From Diogma glabrata (lineage: Eukaryota > Arthropoda > Insecta > Diptera > Cylindrotomidae), in assembly GCA_963693315.1 (NCBI GenBank), contig OY856188.1:162166002-162230001 (forward strand): a stretch of DNA of 64,000 nt. Reading direction: 5' to 3'. Every line of letters starts with the position of its first letter. Position 1 is the stretch's first letter. The translations under genes were made by a program, and so were the position numbers. This document shows positions 12,087-23,585 of this stretch, one piece after another. Below the pieces are notes generated by a model, which was not told the DNA's origin, ran no database searches, and was given only the letters and a program-made list of their open reading frames with translations.

Positions 12087-12144
12087 TACTACACTTACTA
12101 AATGTGTCACTCTATATTTCTGATTTTAAACCCTAAAGAAAAAT
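12087..12144. repeat. Left remnant of the ~145-bp satellite array
   Basis: The sequence cttactaaatgtgtcactctatatttctgatttt matches the tail of the satellite units at 18.5-19.4 kb. The PLE starts directly after ctaaagaaaaat (12133-12144), which is repeated at 18537-18548 where the array resumes. Confidence 0.85.
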
Positions 12145-12572
12145 AAAAAACAAAATAAGTAATAAAACTATTTTGTGTAATTTTTTTTAATGTTTTATTA
12201 ATAAAATAATTTTATTAATAAAATTCCGTCATGTGAAATAATTTTTGTCAGACTTTTGTTAAGACATGTTTCGATAATCTTCAAATTACCATCTTCAGTT
12301 ATCAAAATTATGAGACGAATTATACTAAGTATATTACTTTCGAAAAACAATTTGAGTAAAACAACCTCAATACTATGACATAAAACAATAAAACAAAAAC
12401 GAAACAAAATTGATAAAATGCAACTGAGAAGAGTAAAATATATAAAATAAGTACTTTTCCTAATTAAATTAAATATTGTGGTCTATATAATAAAATAAAA
12501 TTGTTTATGTCCAGGATGAATAGGTTAAAACTTAATGTTAAGTTCCTATAATGGTTGATATCACCATGAAAT
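12145..12572 (-). repeat. PLE terminal repeat, left copy
   Basis: Reverse complement of 13850-14146 joined to 18330-18475. Runs such as tgtggtctatataataaaat and acttagtataatt occur in both. PLEs commonly carry such pseudo-LTRs, often inverted. Confidence 0.85.
12251..12310 (-). ncRNA. Hammerhead-ribozyme-like fold in PLE terminal repeat
   Basis: Read on the minus strand. Stem I pairs AATTTTGATAA with TTAACAAAAGT (8 of the first 9 pairs). It is followed by the core CTGAAGA, one extra T, stem II GGTAAT/ATTATC (one G-U) with loop TTGAAG, then GAAA and the self-complementary stem III ACATGT ending in the cleavage triplet GTC. The predicted cut is after the base complementary to 12263. Established: PLE terminal repeats often carry hammerhead motifs with minimal stem III. 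The extra T before stem II departs from the strict consensus, so activity is uncertain. The right-arm copy keeps the same fold but is split by the insertion at 14147. Confidence 0.6.
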
Positions 12573-12629
12573 GGTTGATATCACCATACAACTATTAAAG
12601 AAAAGCAATAAATTACAAGTTAACCAAAT

Positions 12630-13775
12630 CGACGACATCTATCTCAAAACTACTTCGAATATGAGGATGAATTCTATACACAAAATGATGGTCTAGCCAT
12701 GGGATCACCTTTGTCTGGACTATTATCTGATATCTATCTCAACCACTTTGAAATTACATACATTTTCAACCAATCAGCTAATATACACAGAGACAAAATC
12801 ATCTTCTATTGCAGATATGTCGATGAAACTTTCATTATATTCAACGGTACCAATCGACAAATAACTAATTTGAACAACACAGTAAATAAACTTGTCAACA
12901 AAATAAAGCTCACAGTGAATTTTGAGATCAACAACACAGTCAATTTTCTCGACATATCAGTTACTCGACAAGCACAAAATTTGTAATTTAAAATTTATAG
13001 GAAGCCAACCACAAGCGACGCACGTCACCATCCACAACGACTCATAACACCCATATCAACACAAGTTAGCTCCGTATAATAGTTTTGTCAATAGGCTTTT
13101 GACCATCCCTATGAACGAGAGGCAATATCAATAAGAAATTAAGACATTAAAATACATAGCTCAAGCCAACGGACACAATCCTTATCTAATTGATACTTTA
13201 ATCAAGAAACAGAAAAAACGGATAACAAATAAAAATAAAAATAACAATATTAATGAACCCAAGGAAGTAATCAAATATATTTCATCATCATACTCAACTT
13301 TCATGCCATTCGCCATAAGCAATTTATTATGCAAATAAAACATACGCATAAGTTATAAAACGAAGGACCATTTAAAAAATAGGCTGAAGAAACATAAAAA
13401 AACATCCCTTGAAAAAGCAACAGGAATATACAAGCTATCATGCAAAACATGCAAGAAGTTTTACATAGGCCAGACGGGAAGGCCCCTCAAAAAACGATTT
13501 AAAGAGCATCTGCCATTAAAAAATTATGATGATGAAACATCAAATTATGCACGACACTTAATAGAAGAAGGTCACGAACATCCAAAATTTGAAAAGGATC
13601 TCAAACTTTTACACAAATGCTCTAAGGGTTAGCTTATGGACGTATACGAGGAGTTTGAAATATATGAAGCTCACAAAAGAAATAACGATATATTGCTCAA
13701 CGACAAATTAACAATAAAAGAAAATCCATTATATGAAACTGCTATGCAGAATAAGAAGCCACAAAGACACAGGTA
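12630..13775 (+). pseudogene. PLE reverse transcriptase and GIY-YIG endonuclease remnant
   Basis: PLE polyproteins join a telomerase-like RT to a GIY-YIG nuclease. The RT part runs from about 12640 (NYFEYEDEFYTQNDGLAMGSPLSGLL) through YRYVDE... at about 12815-12830 to NFLDISVTR. A stop at about 12985 is followed by YRKPTTSDARHHPQ, two further stops, then KYIAQANGHNPYLIDTLIKKQ. The nuclease at about 13420-13640 starts TGIYKLSCKTCKKFYIGQTGR, with the GIY and YIG boxes and the paired Cys typical of PLEs. The RT catalytic box reads YVDE instead of YVDD, and the N-terminal RT motifs are absent. Several stops make it non-functional. Confidence 0.85.
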
Positions 13776-13849
13776 ATCAATACCACCCAAGACACAATCA
13801 TCGAGAACTCATAGCAATCAGCTCACCATCACCAATGACATCTATACAT

Positions 13850-14146
13850 AATTTAAAATTAAAGTTTCATTATAGCAACTTAACATTAAGTTTTAACCTA
13901 TTCATCCTAGACATAAAAAGTTTTATTTTATTATATAGACCACAATATTTAATTTAATTAAGAAAAGTACTTATTTTATATATTTTACTCTTATCGGTTG
14001 CATTTTATCAATTTTGTTTCGTTTTTGTTTTATTGTTTTATGTCATAGTATTAAGGTTGTTTTACTCAAATTGTTTTTCGAAAGTAATATACTTAGTATA
14101 ATTGTTCTCATAATTTTGATAACTGAAGATGACAATTTGAAGATTA
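13850..14146 (+). repeat. PLE terminal repeat, right copy, first half
   Basis: Inverted match to 12290-12572. It ends inside the hammerhead-like stem II at the TTA duplicated by the nested element (14144-14146) and resumes at 18330. Confidence 0.85.
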
Positions 14147-14643
14147 CACTAGTTTACAAATTTTGAACTTTTTTTGTCTCCCTGAATAAAACCCAACTTT
14201 TCTTATGGATTTGGACCTTCTGAACACGAATATCATATTCATTTTTTTTGGTTAGCTCTTGTTCTTGAGATATTCACGAAAAACCAATTTTTTGGGTGAT
14301 AAAAAATGTTGTTTCGGTTTTTGGATCTCATATTTTACAAAACAAACAAATGAAATATATTAATAAAACAAGTGCATAGTAAATACAACAACAAACATTT
14401 TGAGTTATATTTTGTAAAAATCCGTTAAGGATTCTGGAAGTTACAGTCGAAAAAAGTTGAAAAAATACGAAAAATTCACGTTTTTTTTAAATTTTTCCAT
14501 TTCCAACACCATAAATTTTGAACAAATAAAGACAGTGATTTTTTTAAATTTCTTGGAGCCTATAGTAGCTTCAATTTTCTTTCTTTTAAGCTAAAAGGTG
14601 CGAATATTGGTGCAGTTTGCACCAAGTTATTGAAGTTTTCCCA

Positions 14644-16383
14644 AAGAAGGTCAAAACTCAAAATTTGGAAAAAAAATTTAACTATAAGAATAATTTAAAC
14701 TCTGCAACATAATTGATTTATATATAGGTTGTTTTCGTATTAGATCTAGCTCCTCCTACTTCGGGATTATTTTAGGAGTTGGAAAATATCAGTTAGTTGA
14801 TTATGAAATGTCTTTTTTTGACAAAAGTTGTATTTTATTTGTATATGATTTTTCTCGAAATTGAGATTTTTATTGTGAATTTTTTTGACATGATCTAGCT
14901 CCTTCCATCTTGGACTTATTTTAGGAGTTGGAAAATATCAGTTAGTTGATTATGAAATGTCTTTTTTTACAAAAGTTGTGTTTTATTTTTATATGATTTT
15001 TCTCGAAATTGAAATTTTTTTTGTGAAGTTTTTTAACATGATGTAGCTCCTCACACCTCGAACTTATTTTAGAAGTTGACAAATATCAGTTAGTTGATTA
15101 TGAAATGTCTTTTTTGGACAAAAGATGCATTTTATTTTTATATGGTTTTTCTCGAAATTGAGATTTTTTTGTGAAGTTTTTTGACATGATCTAGCTCCTA
15201 CACCTCGGATTTATTTTAGGAGTTGGAAAATATCAGTTAGTAATGAAGATAGGCAGTACTTATAAATGGGGTGATTCTTTTAGCAGTATGTATTCTGTTA
15301 CTTCCACAAATAAAACAAAATGAATTTGGGCTATTTTTACACTTGAAACTTCTTGACGACGCCATTTAAATAAACTTGACCTTACACTTTACTAACAATT
15401 TATGTTGCTTTGCTTATAGCTGCCTATCGCTATTGATTTATTGATTTTTAAAAACAATACACTATTTAAAATTTATATATGTAATATTTTTTCGTTTTTA
15501 ATTAATATTTTCACTTGAATGTTTGGAATTAAATTTATCCTCAGAGAGATTATATTTGCAACTAATCATACGACAACTATCTACTTAAAAAGAAATTAAA
15601 CTAATTGAACAAAAGTTGGCAAAACCGAAAAACTATTAAGAAGGAGAAGTAAATGCTTTCTTAAATTAAACTTAAAATGATCATAAACGTAAGGAGTAAC
15701 ACAAGGTGGGCGGTGAAAGAAAAAAATTTACATTATCAAAAAACCAAAAACAGAAAAGAAACAAACCTTACAGGTATTAATAGACATAAATAGGGGCTTA
15801 ACTTTATGGTGCTTAAAGTAACTTAAATAGTTCTGATGTTATGATGTTTTGCCTCTCCTCACAATTCATTATCTTTTGTTTATATTTTTCTATATACGTC
15901 TCATATCGATCCAATTCCCAACTTCGAAAACAAAAATGGAAATTATAGTTTACTATTTTAAAATAATTCTTTACTGATGTTTGGGAACGACTGAACATTT
16001 AAAATTATTATTATGGCACAATAAATTAAGTAAAAAACTATTTTTTCCAAATTTTGAGTTTTGACTTTTTTTTGGGAAAACTTGAATAACTTAAACTTGG
16101 TGCAAACTGCACCAATATTCGTATCTTTTAGCTTAAAAGAAAGAAAATTGAAGCTACTATAGGCTCCAAGAAGTTTAAAAAAATTACTGTCTTTATTTGT
16201 TCAAAATTTATGGTGTTGAAAATGGAAAAATTTAAAAAAAACGTGAATTTTTCATATTTTTTCAACTTTTTTCGACTGTAACTTCCAGAATCCTTAACGG
16301 ATTTTTACAAAATATAACTCGAAATGTTTGTTAGCATATTTACTATGCACTTGTTTTATTAATATATTTCATTTGTTAGTTTC
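14644..16383 (+). repeat. 1.74-kb internal direct repeat, copy 1
   Basis: Copy 2 lies exactly 1767 bp downstream at 16411-18150. Only a handful of substitutions separate them (for example near 14753/16520 and 15523/17290). Each contains three to four ~150-bp sub-repeats (atctagctcct...ttattttaggagttgg...tatcagttagttgatta), about 14736-15240 in copy 1, then a unique 15240-16010 segment and part of the terminal repeat. Confidence 0.95.
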
Positions 16384-16410
16384 TTTTTATTAATATATTT
16401 CATTTGTGTT

Positions 16411-18150
16411 AAGAAAGTCAAAACTCAAAATTTGGAAAAAAAATTTAACTATAAGAATAATTTAAACTCTGCAACATAATTGATTTATATATAGGTTGTT
16501 TTCGTATTAGATCTAGCTCCTTCTACTTCGGGATTATTTTAGGAGTTAGAAAATATCAGTTAGTTGATTATGAAATGTCTTTTTTTGACAAAAGTTGTAT
16601 TTTATTTGTATATGATTTTTCTCGAAATTGAGATTTTTATTGTGAATTTTTTTGACATGATCTAGCTCCTTCCATCTTGGACTTATTTTAGGAGTTGGAA
16701 AATATCAGTTAGTTGATTATGAAATGTCATTTTTTACAAAAGTTGTGTTTTATTTTTATATGATTTTTCTCGAAATTGAAATTTTTTTTGTGAAGTTTTT
16801 TAACATGATGTAGCTCCTCACACCTCGAACTTATTTTAGAAGTTGACAAATATCAGTTAGTTGATTATGAAATGTCTTTTTTGGACAAAAGATGCATTTT
16901 ATTTTTATATGGTTTTTCTCGAAATTGAGATTTTTTTGTGAAGTTTTTTGACATGATCTAGCTCCTACACCTCGGATTTATTTTAGGAGTTGGAAAATAT
17001 CAGTTAGTAATGAAGATAGGCAGTACTTATAAATGGGGTGATTCTTTTAGCAGTATGTATTCTGTTACTTCCACAAATAAAACAAAATGAATTTGGGCTA
17101 TTTTTACACTTGAAACTTCTTGACGACGCCATTTAAATAAACTTGACCTTACACTTTACTAACAATTTATGTTGCTTTGCTTATAGCTGCCTATCGCTAT
17201 TGATTTATTGATTTTTAAAAACAATACACTATTTAAAATTTATATATGTAATATTTTTTCGTTTTTAATTAATATTTTCACTTGAATATTTGGAATTAAA
17301 TTTATCCTCAGAGAGATTATATTTGCAACTAATCATACGACAACTATCTACTTAAAAAGAAATTAAACTAATTGAACAAAAGTTGGCAAAACCGAAAAAC
17401 TATTAAGAAGGAGAAGTAAATGCTTTCTTAAATTAAACTTAAAATGATCATAAACGTAAGGAGTAACACAAGGTGGGCGGTGAAAGAAAAAAATTTACAT
17501 TATCAAAAAACCAAAAACAGAAAAGAAACAAACCTTACAGGTATTAATAGACATAAATAGGGGCTTAACTTTATGGTGCTTAAAGTAACTTAAATAGTTC
17601 TGATGTTATGATGTTTTGCCTCTCCTCACAATTCATTATCTTTTGTTTATATTTTTCTATATACGTCTCATATCGATCCAATTCCCAACTTCGAAAACAA
17701 AAATGGAAATTATAGTTTACTATTTTAAAATAATTCTTTACTGATGTTTGGGAACGACTGAACATTTAAAATTATTATTATGGCACAATAAATTAAGTAA
17801 AAAACTATTTTTTCCAAATTTTGAGTTTTGACTTTTTTTGGGAAAACTTGAATAACTTAAACTTGGTGCAAACTGCACCAATATTCGTATCTTTTAGCTT
17901 AAAAGAAAGAAAATTGAAGCTACTATAGGCTCCAAGAAGTTTAAAAAAATTACTGTCTTTATTTGTTCAAAATTTATGGTGTTGAAAATGGAAAAATTTA
18001 AAAAAAACGTGAATTTTTCATATTTTTTCAACTTTTTTCGACTGTAACTTCCAGAATCCTTAACGGATTTTTACAAAATATAACTCGAAATGTTTGTTAG
18101 CATATTTACTATGCACTTGTTTTATTAATATATTTCATTTGTTAGTTTTG
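16411..18150 (+). repeat. 1.74-kb internal direct repeat, copy 2
   Basis: Near-identical to 14644-16383, so the duplication is recent. The junction 16384-16410 repeats tattaatatatttcattt from the terminal repeat, which suggests slippage or unequal exchange at that short homology. Confidence 0.95.
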
Positions 18151-18329
18151 TAAAATATGAGATCCAAAAACCGAAACAACATTTTTGATCACCAAAAAAT
18201 TTGGTTTTTCGTGAATATCTCAAAAACAAGAGCTAACAAAAAATATGAATACGATATTCGTGTTCAGGAGGTCCAAATCTATAAGAAAAGTTGGGTTTTA
18301 TTTCGGGAGATTTTTCTTGTAAACTAGTG

Positions 18330-18536
18330 TTATCGAAACATGTCTTAACAAAAGTCTGACAAAAATTATTTCACATGACGGAATTTTATTAATAATATTA
18401 TTTTATTAATAAAACATTAAAAAAATTACACAAAATAGTTTTATTACTTATTTTGTTTTTTATTTTATTGTGAAGTGGGTGATTTATTCACGAACGCATA
18501 TAAGAAGGATATTATTAATATCGTTCAACATGAATT
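18330..18536 (+). repeat. PLE terminal repeat, right copy, second half, and PLE end
   Basis: Continues tatcgaaacatgtcttaacaaaag to the acaaaataagtaataaa block in inverted match to 12145-12280. It then has 60 bp unique to this end before the duplicated ctaaagaaaaat. Confidence 0.8.
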
Positions 18537-18548
18537 CTAAAGAAAAAT

Positions 18549-19400
18549 GCACCCCTTTTACCAGACACGTGTAAAGGAACTATGCTAAAGCATAGAAATA
18601 CGGATCGTTTCATGTCAGTGAATGATCTTCCGATTTAGGAGCTATCTAAATATGTCATTCTATGTTTCTGATTTGCAACCCTTTAGAAAGTGCCACCCCT
18701 TTTATCACACACGAATAAGGGAACTATGTTAGAGCATGGAGAGACGGATCTTTTCATGTCGGTTAATGATCTTCCGATTTAGGAACTTACTAAATATGTC
18801 TCTCTAAATTCCTGATTTGCAAACCCTTTAGAATGTGCCACCCCTTGTATCATACACTCTTAAAGGAACTATGTTAGAGAATAGAAATATGGATCTTTTC
18901 ATATCGGTGAATGGTCTTCCGATGTAGGAGCTTACTAACTATGTCACCTTATATTTTTGATTTGAAACCCCCTTAGAAAGCACCATCACTTTAATCATAC
19001 ACGTATAAGGGAACTATGTTAAAGAATGGAGATACGGATATTTTTATATTGGTGAATGATCTTCCGATTTAGGAGCTTACTAAATATGTCACTCTATATT
19101 TTTGATAGGCCACCCCTTTAAAAAGTGCTACCCGCTGTATCATACACGCGTAAGGGAACTATGTTAAAGCATAGAAAAACGGATCTTTTTATATCGGTGA
19201 ACGATTTTCCGATTTAGGAGCTTACTAAATATATCACTCTATATTTTGCAACCCTTTTACAAAGTGCCACCCCTTGTATCATACACGCATGAGCGATTAA
19301 GCATACATATACGGAACTTTTTATATCGGTGAATGATCTTCAGATTTAGGAGCTATCTAAATATGTAAATCTATATTTCTGATTTGCAACCCTTTAGAAA
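18549..19400. repeat. Satellite array, about 145 bp x 6
   Basis: Six head-to-tail units begin near 18560, 18700, 18850, 18995, 19140 and 19278. Each carries gaactatgtta, cttccgatttaggagctta, aaatatgtcactctatattt and gccacccctt. Identity between units is high but imperfect. The array is split by the PLE (left remnant 12087-12144). Confidence 0.95.
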
Positions 19401-20779
19401 GTTCAATTCCACGGCAATTTGTCTCGAAATGTCTTCTGGTCACTTGACAAACAAATTTTTAATTTAATAAAATTAAGAATTAATACGAAAAAAAAAACAA
19501 AATAATTTCTGTTATAATAACAGTACATTTTGCTACAAGAGGTGAAAAAAGGCTTTTTGTGAGTGAAAATTTGTTCACGAAACGTACTATCGTTGAGTGG
19601 GACAATTTCACGAACGTAAACTGTTTTTATCTCGCGTAGGAAATGCAATTTTTTCTTTGGTAGTAAATGTTTAAACGATATTTATTATAAACTAGGGGTG
19701 TACCATGAGCATCACTTCCCCCACCCTGCACCTATCCAACTTTTTTTAGGGGTAGAAAATGGTTTTTCACGATTTTCAGCAAAAGTAGACCTTCTATCGA
19801 AAAACATTAATTAAATTAAAAAGTTAAAGTAAAAGTTGTAGGTAATGAAAAGGTCTATAACTGTCGTACACACCATTTTTCACATAACCTAAAATTTGCC
19901 GTGAAAATAGAAGAAAACCGAGAAAAAGGGTCTTTTCGTTTTTAATTTTAATCTCCGACAAAAAAAAATTTGTTTTCACACAATTTGTTGAAAACGTACT
20001 TTATTATGTTCCTAATACGCTGTAACTTTTTGGAATCAAAGTATTTATTTTTAGGTTTGATTTTAAACCAAAAAAGTGACCTCATTTTCACACGAAAATT
20101 CTCCTGTGCTGGAAACAGTTTTTTAAAAAAAACCAATAATCTTTATTTCTGTTGCAACGTCTACTTTTAGGTGGTGTAAAAAAAAATAAACATAAACACG
20201 GAAACAATTTTCAGGAAATACGAAAAACTGAATAAACTGGATTAAAAAGAATTATTTTTCAATGATTGTTTAAAAATATTAATTATTTTACAAGTTTACC
20301 GTTGAAATCCTTACAAAATATAAATTTTTTCCATGGTAATGCTCATTTTTTTTAAACCATCTAAAAGTAGACGTTTCAACATAAATAAAGATTATTGATT
20401 TTTTTGAAAAAACTGATTTTTTTTTAAAAAAACAGCTCACCCCATTTCACCCTCGTAACTCGGATCACCTTAAATTTATGTTTCCCATAATTTGCGTAAA
20501 TTTTCTTCCTTATCCAATAGTTTTCATGCTGTTACTAATTTTTTCCATTTTTTGCCTGTTTTTAAGGTACCTGCACTGGTCTACCCGTCGAGTAAAGCTA
20601 TTTCAAACTGAATAGAATTATTCTTACTGTTTTTTGGGTTAATGAAAAAAACGAATATTTTTTTAAATGAAATGAAAAAAATGAATCTAGAAAAAGGTTA
20701 AAACAGGTTAGCGCAATTCGATTTAGCTTCAAAATAGTTTTTTTGTTAGTTCAAGCTACGAAAATGTCATTTTAATGTA
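19401..20779. other. Non-coding segment
   Basis: No gene recognised. It holds one inverted repeat (20110-20425). The open frames at 19403-20170 have no family motifs. Confidence 0.4.
20110..20425. repeat. Inverted repeat, about 75-bp arms
   Basis: caataatctttatttctgttgcaacgtctacttttaggtgg (from 20134) is repeated in reverse complement at 20355-20405 with a few mismatches. The spacer is about 170 bp. Possibly a small foldback element. Confidence 0.8.
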
Positions 20780-21803
20780 TGGGTAGTTCTACAAACATAG
20801 GAATTTTGGACGGCTCTGCTCATTTTGTATATTAATATGAAAAAAACAATTTTTTTTTCACATGAAATTTGTAAACCTTAACTATGTCTAGCTGGTTACC
20901 CAGAATAAGCCCGTTTCGAAATATTTGTCTTAGAAAAAAAATTATTCAAAACGTCTTCTCAGTCTTCTGGCGTGTCCCACCTTGAAAGTCAAAGCTGGTA
21001 AACTAAATAATCAATGATTCTAAGTGTGTAGAGACAAATTTACTCTGTAGTAATAATTTTGAATAATGATGCTTTAATAATGTGTAAATAATCATAACAT
21101 TACTCTATATTTCATATGAGATATTTCCTATTAAAGTTTGTCCCACCAATTTGTTATTATTCTCCTGCCGAATCAAAACACATTGAAAATATTGGAAATT
21201 CATATTTCTATCAAGTTACCGCCCGTCACAGGAATTAATTAAAGTTCAATAAATATAATATTGCAAGTGTTTTACTTAGTCCGAGACTTCATCAATCAAA
21301 ACAGTCATCATTAGTAGCAAGATCGTGTGTTGTCCAGTCAAATTATCAGTCCCCTGGCAAGTATTTTCGTAAAAAGTATTTTAATTACAGGTAATTTTGT
21401 AGTTTTATACGTCGTGAATATGTATTGCCTTGGTATAGAATCCGTTTATTTTTTTTTATACGTAATTTTGTCATTTTTAAGCGAAATACTAATAAATTAT
21501 CAGTCCCCTGTTCTCAGTCCCCTGGAAGATTTAAAAGCGGGTAGACTTAGATAAATGTTTATTTCGTATATTGAGATAATATTGAGATAATTTTGAGTTA
21601 ATTTAGGATTAAGAAGGATATTTTTTAATTCTGACTCTTGTATTTTTTTGTTTTTTTTTTGTTTTTTTTTTGACCGTCCGCATTCCGAAAAGTTGAAAGA
21701 ACGTCATCAACTTTAACGAAAACTAGTTACCAGAACTTATAAGCAAAAAACATGTCGTGCCGTAATTAGCTCCATTTTCTTCCTTCGTGTGTAGAACTAC
21801 CCA
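20780..21803 (+). mobile_element. TA-flanked DNA transposon E1 (copy 2), uninterrupted
   Basis: The ends are TGGGTAGTTCTACAAAC (20780) and GTGTAGAACTACCCA (to 21803), with TA on both sides (20778-20779 and 21804-21805). It is 1024 bp with no transposase ORF. AGGGGACTGA-type motifs occur in reverse complement near 21348, 21502 and 21516. It is the intact reference for copy 1, confirming the E2 insertion site there. Confidence 0.9.
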
Positions 21804-21805
21804 TA

Positions 21806-22270
21806 TAGTAAAACCTATGTGAAAGGGAAACTTTTTCGAAGTTGTTTTCTGAAAATGTTATCAGTCACTAGGACTGAAAGTAAATAAGTTTCGGTGGTCG
21901 CCTACAGGTGGTGGTTATTTAAAGGATTGAATATTTGATTGAATATTTGAGATTGAATATGATTTACTGTTTCTGTTGTTGTTTCGGTTGCTGTGTTTAT
22001 TGCTATCAATATCGCAGTATTTTGAAGGGATTGAATATTTTGATCGAATCGAAACGAAACTAATCATTATATCAATTGTGTGTAATTAATTAATTAAACT
22101 AATAATGAGTGTGTTTTTTTTCTATATCGGAGAAATCGGAGCGATAAAATAAAATTTATGTCAGATATATCGTATAATATTTTCCTCCGATAATTAACTA
22201 TCAGATATAAAATATATTCTCTGAGCTCTTTCCGCCAAAAAAAAATAAAAAAAATTTATTAAATAAATAA
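21806..22270. other. Non-coding AT-rich stretch
   Basis: No gene recognised. A short direct repeat of attgaatatttga occurs near 21925-21960. Confidence 0.4.
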
Positions 22271-22274
22271 TAGT

Positions 22275-22400
22275 ACATTATATACCGAGGTGATAAAGTA
22301 AATTTTCTACATTGAGGTGGATATTAATTCGCGAGAAACGAAGTTTCGAGCGAATTAAGCACCGAAATGGAGAAAATTTTTTTCACCGAGGTTTATATAC
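22275..22400. repeat. Palindromic segment centred on ttcgcgagaaacgaagtttcg
   Basis: The core 22328-22360 (ttaattcgc gagaaac gaa gtttcg agcgaatta) is nearly perfectly self-complementary. Outer arms taccgaggtgataaa and ttttcaccgaggttta continue it imperfectly. Likely the ends of a tiny foldback element. Confidence 0.7.
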
Positions 22401-23249
22401 TATTTTTTTTACTACTTGATATAAAAAATGCACTAAAACTCTTAATTATTCACAAAATAAAATGTCAATTAATAAGCAAATGGTGAATAAATAAAAATTT
22501 TCATTTGGTGAAACATTGTGTATCATATCATTGGATTGCGTATTGGATATTTATTATGCAGGGCTGCTTAGTTAGAAATTTATTTTCAATGAATTTTCTT
22601 AAAACTATATAAATATCACATATGCTTTGCGTTAAAAAATATAGCTTTTATTTATTTTTGACATGAATTGAAATGAATTGAAAATCTATTCAATATTGTT
22701 GAGCCAAATTTAGAATTTTTTTAGTCTACAACTCACAACTAAACTAAATTTCAACAGAATTCTGTTTAACACGAAATAAAATTTCAAATAAACTAAACTA
22801 TAGTTTCAAAGAAGTTTTTGCATTCATTCATTATTTATTATTATTAAAATAAAATCAAAACGCTTATTATTTTTTAATATATTATTATTATTTTAGGAAG
22901 AAACTAAAAAATTTCAAAGATGAACTCAGTTAACAAACGAACAAAAATTATATTTTCATTATTTACTAAGGTGCTAAAATACTTATTATTAGGTGTGGGG
23001 AATAATTATTAGTAACCTTAGCTGAGAAAAATAACTTTTGTCTTGGGTTTTTGAGTAAATAATTGAAATTTCTCATGCAAGTAGTAAAAAAATAAATTTT
23101 ATTAAAAAATTTATTTTTATTTGTTTTTCATTGAAACTTTATCTACAATTTTTTAAATTTATACTTTAAACGATAACTTCCAGTCGGTAAAAAAATATCT
23201 GTAATATCTGTAAAAGTTTTTAGAGAAAATATATGAACTATTTTCATTA
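22401..23249. other. Non-coding AT-rich stretch
   Basis: Nothing recognised on either strand. Confidence 0.4.
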
Positions 23250-23254
23250 TTCAT

Positions 23255-23540
23255 ATTGTCAAATTCATCTACTAAAAACTTACAAAACGACCTATCTAAA
23301 TTTGACTGTGTAAAAAATAAACAATTATATATCGCATTTTTACCAGTGTAAAATAATGTTATTATTGTGTTCGCCTGTTATTATTCCATCTGTAGGCGAA
23401 CACAATAATAACATTATTTTACACTGGTAAAAATGCGATATATAATTGTAATGCGGTATATAAATACAACCTTGTTTACTTTTTACACAGTCAAATTTAG
23501 ATATGTCGTTTTGTAAGTTTTTAGTAGATGAATTTGTAAA
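23255..23540. repeat. Palindromic MITE, about 285 bp
   Basis: The left arm (23258-23390) has caaattcatctactaaaaac, tttgactgtgtaaaaa, atatatcgcatttttaccag and attattgtgttcgcctg. The right arm (23393-23537) repeats all of these in reverse order and complement. The loop is very short. The right arm has an extra ~28 bp (taatgcggtatataaataca...) absent from the left. Confidence 0.9.
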
Positions 23541-23585
23541 TATTATCATTTATATTTACAAGCGTAGAAAAAATAGCGTTTTCTA

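Larger units (their letters stand above)
14147..18329. mobile_element. CACTA-like foldback element with internal tandem duplication
   Basis: The ends are CACTAGTTTACAA (14147) and TTGTAAACTAGTG (to 18329). The 3-bp duplication TTA lies at 14144-14146 and 18330-18332, and the other PLE arm supplies the empty site with a single TTA (gaagattatcgaaac). Terminal inverted repeats extend about 530 bp (14147-14680 against 17795-18329). A CACTA start with a 3-bp duplication fits the EnSpm/CACTA superfamily. No transposase gene is seen, so it is non-autonomous. Confidence 0.85.
12145..18536 (+). mobile_element. Penelope-like element (PLE), interrupted by a 4.2-kb insertion
   Basis: Inverted terminal repeats (12145-12572 against 13850-14146 plus 18330-18475) flank RT and GIY-YIG coding remnants. 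A 12-bp duplication, ctaaagaaaaat, lies at 12133-12144 and 18537-18548, and both outer flanks are the same satellite. Without the nested element the PLE is about 2.2 kb, shorter than intact PLEs because the first part of the RT is missing. The stretch 18476-18536 (tgaagtgggtgatttattca...) is an end extension present on one side only. Confidence 0.85.

Noticed and set aside
15813..17765. 61-codon open frame present twice (15813-15998 and 17580-17765)
   Set aside because: The identity comes from the tandem duplication of the element. The frame has no recognisable domain and no start context.
18549..19400. CRISPR-like array
   Set aside because: The ~145-bp units are contiguous with no unique spacers; it is a satellite in a eukaryotic genome.
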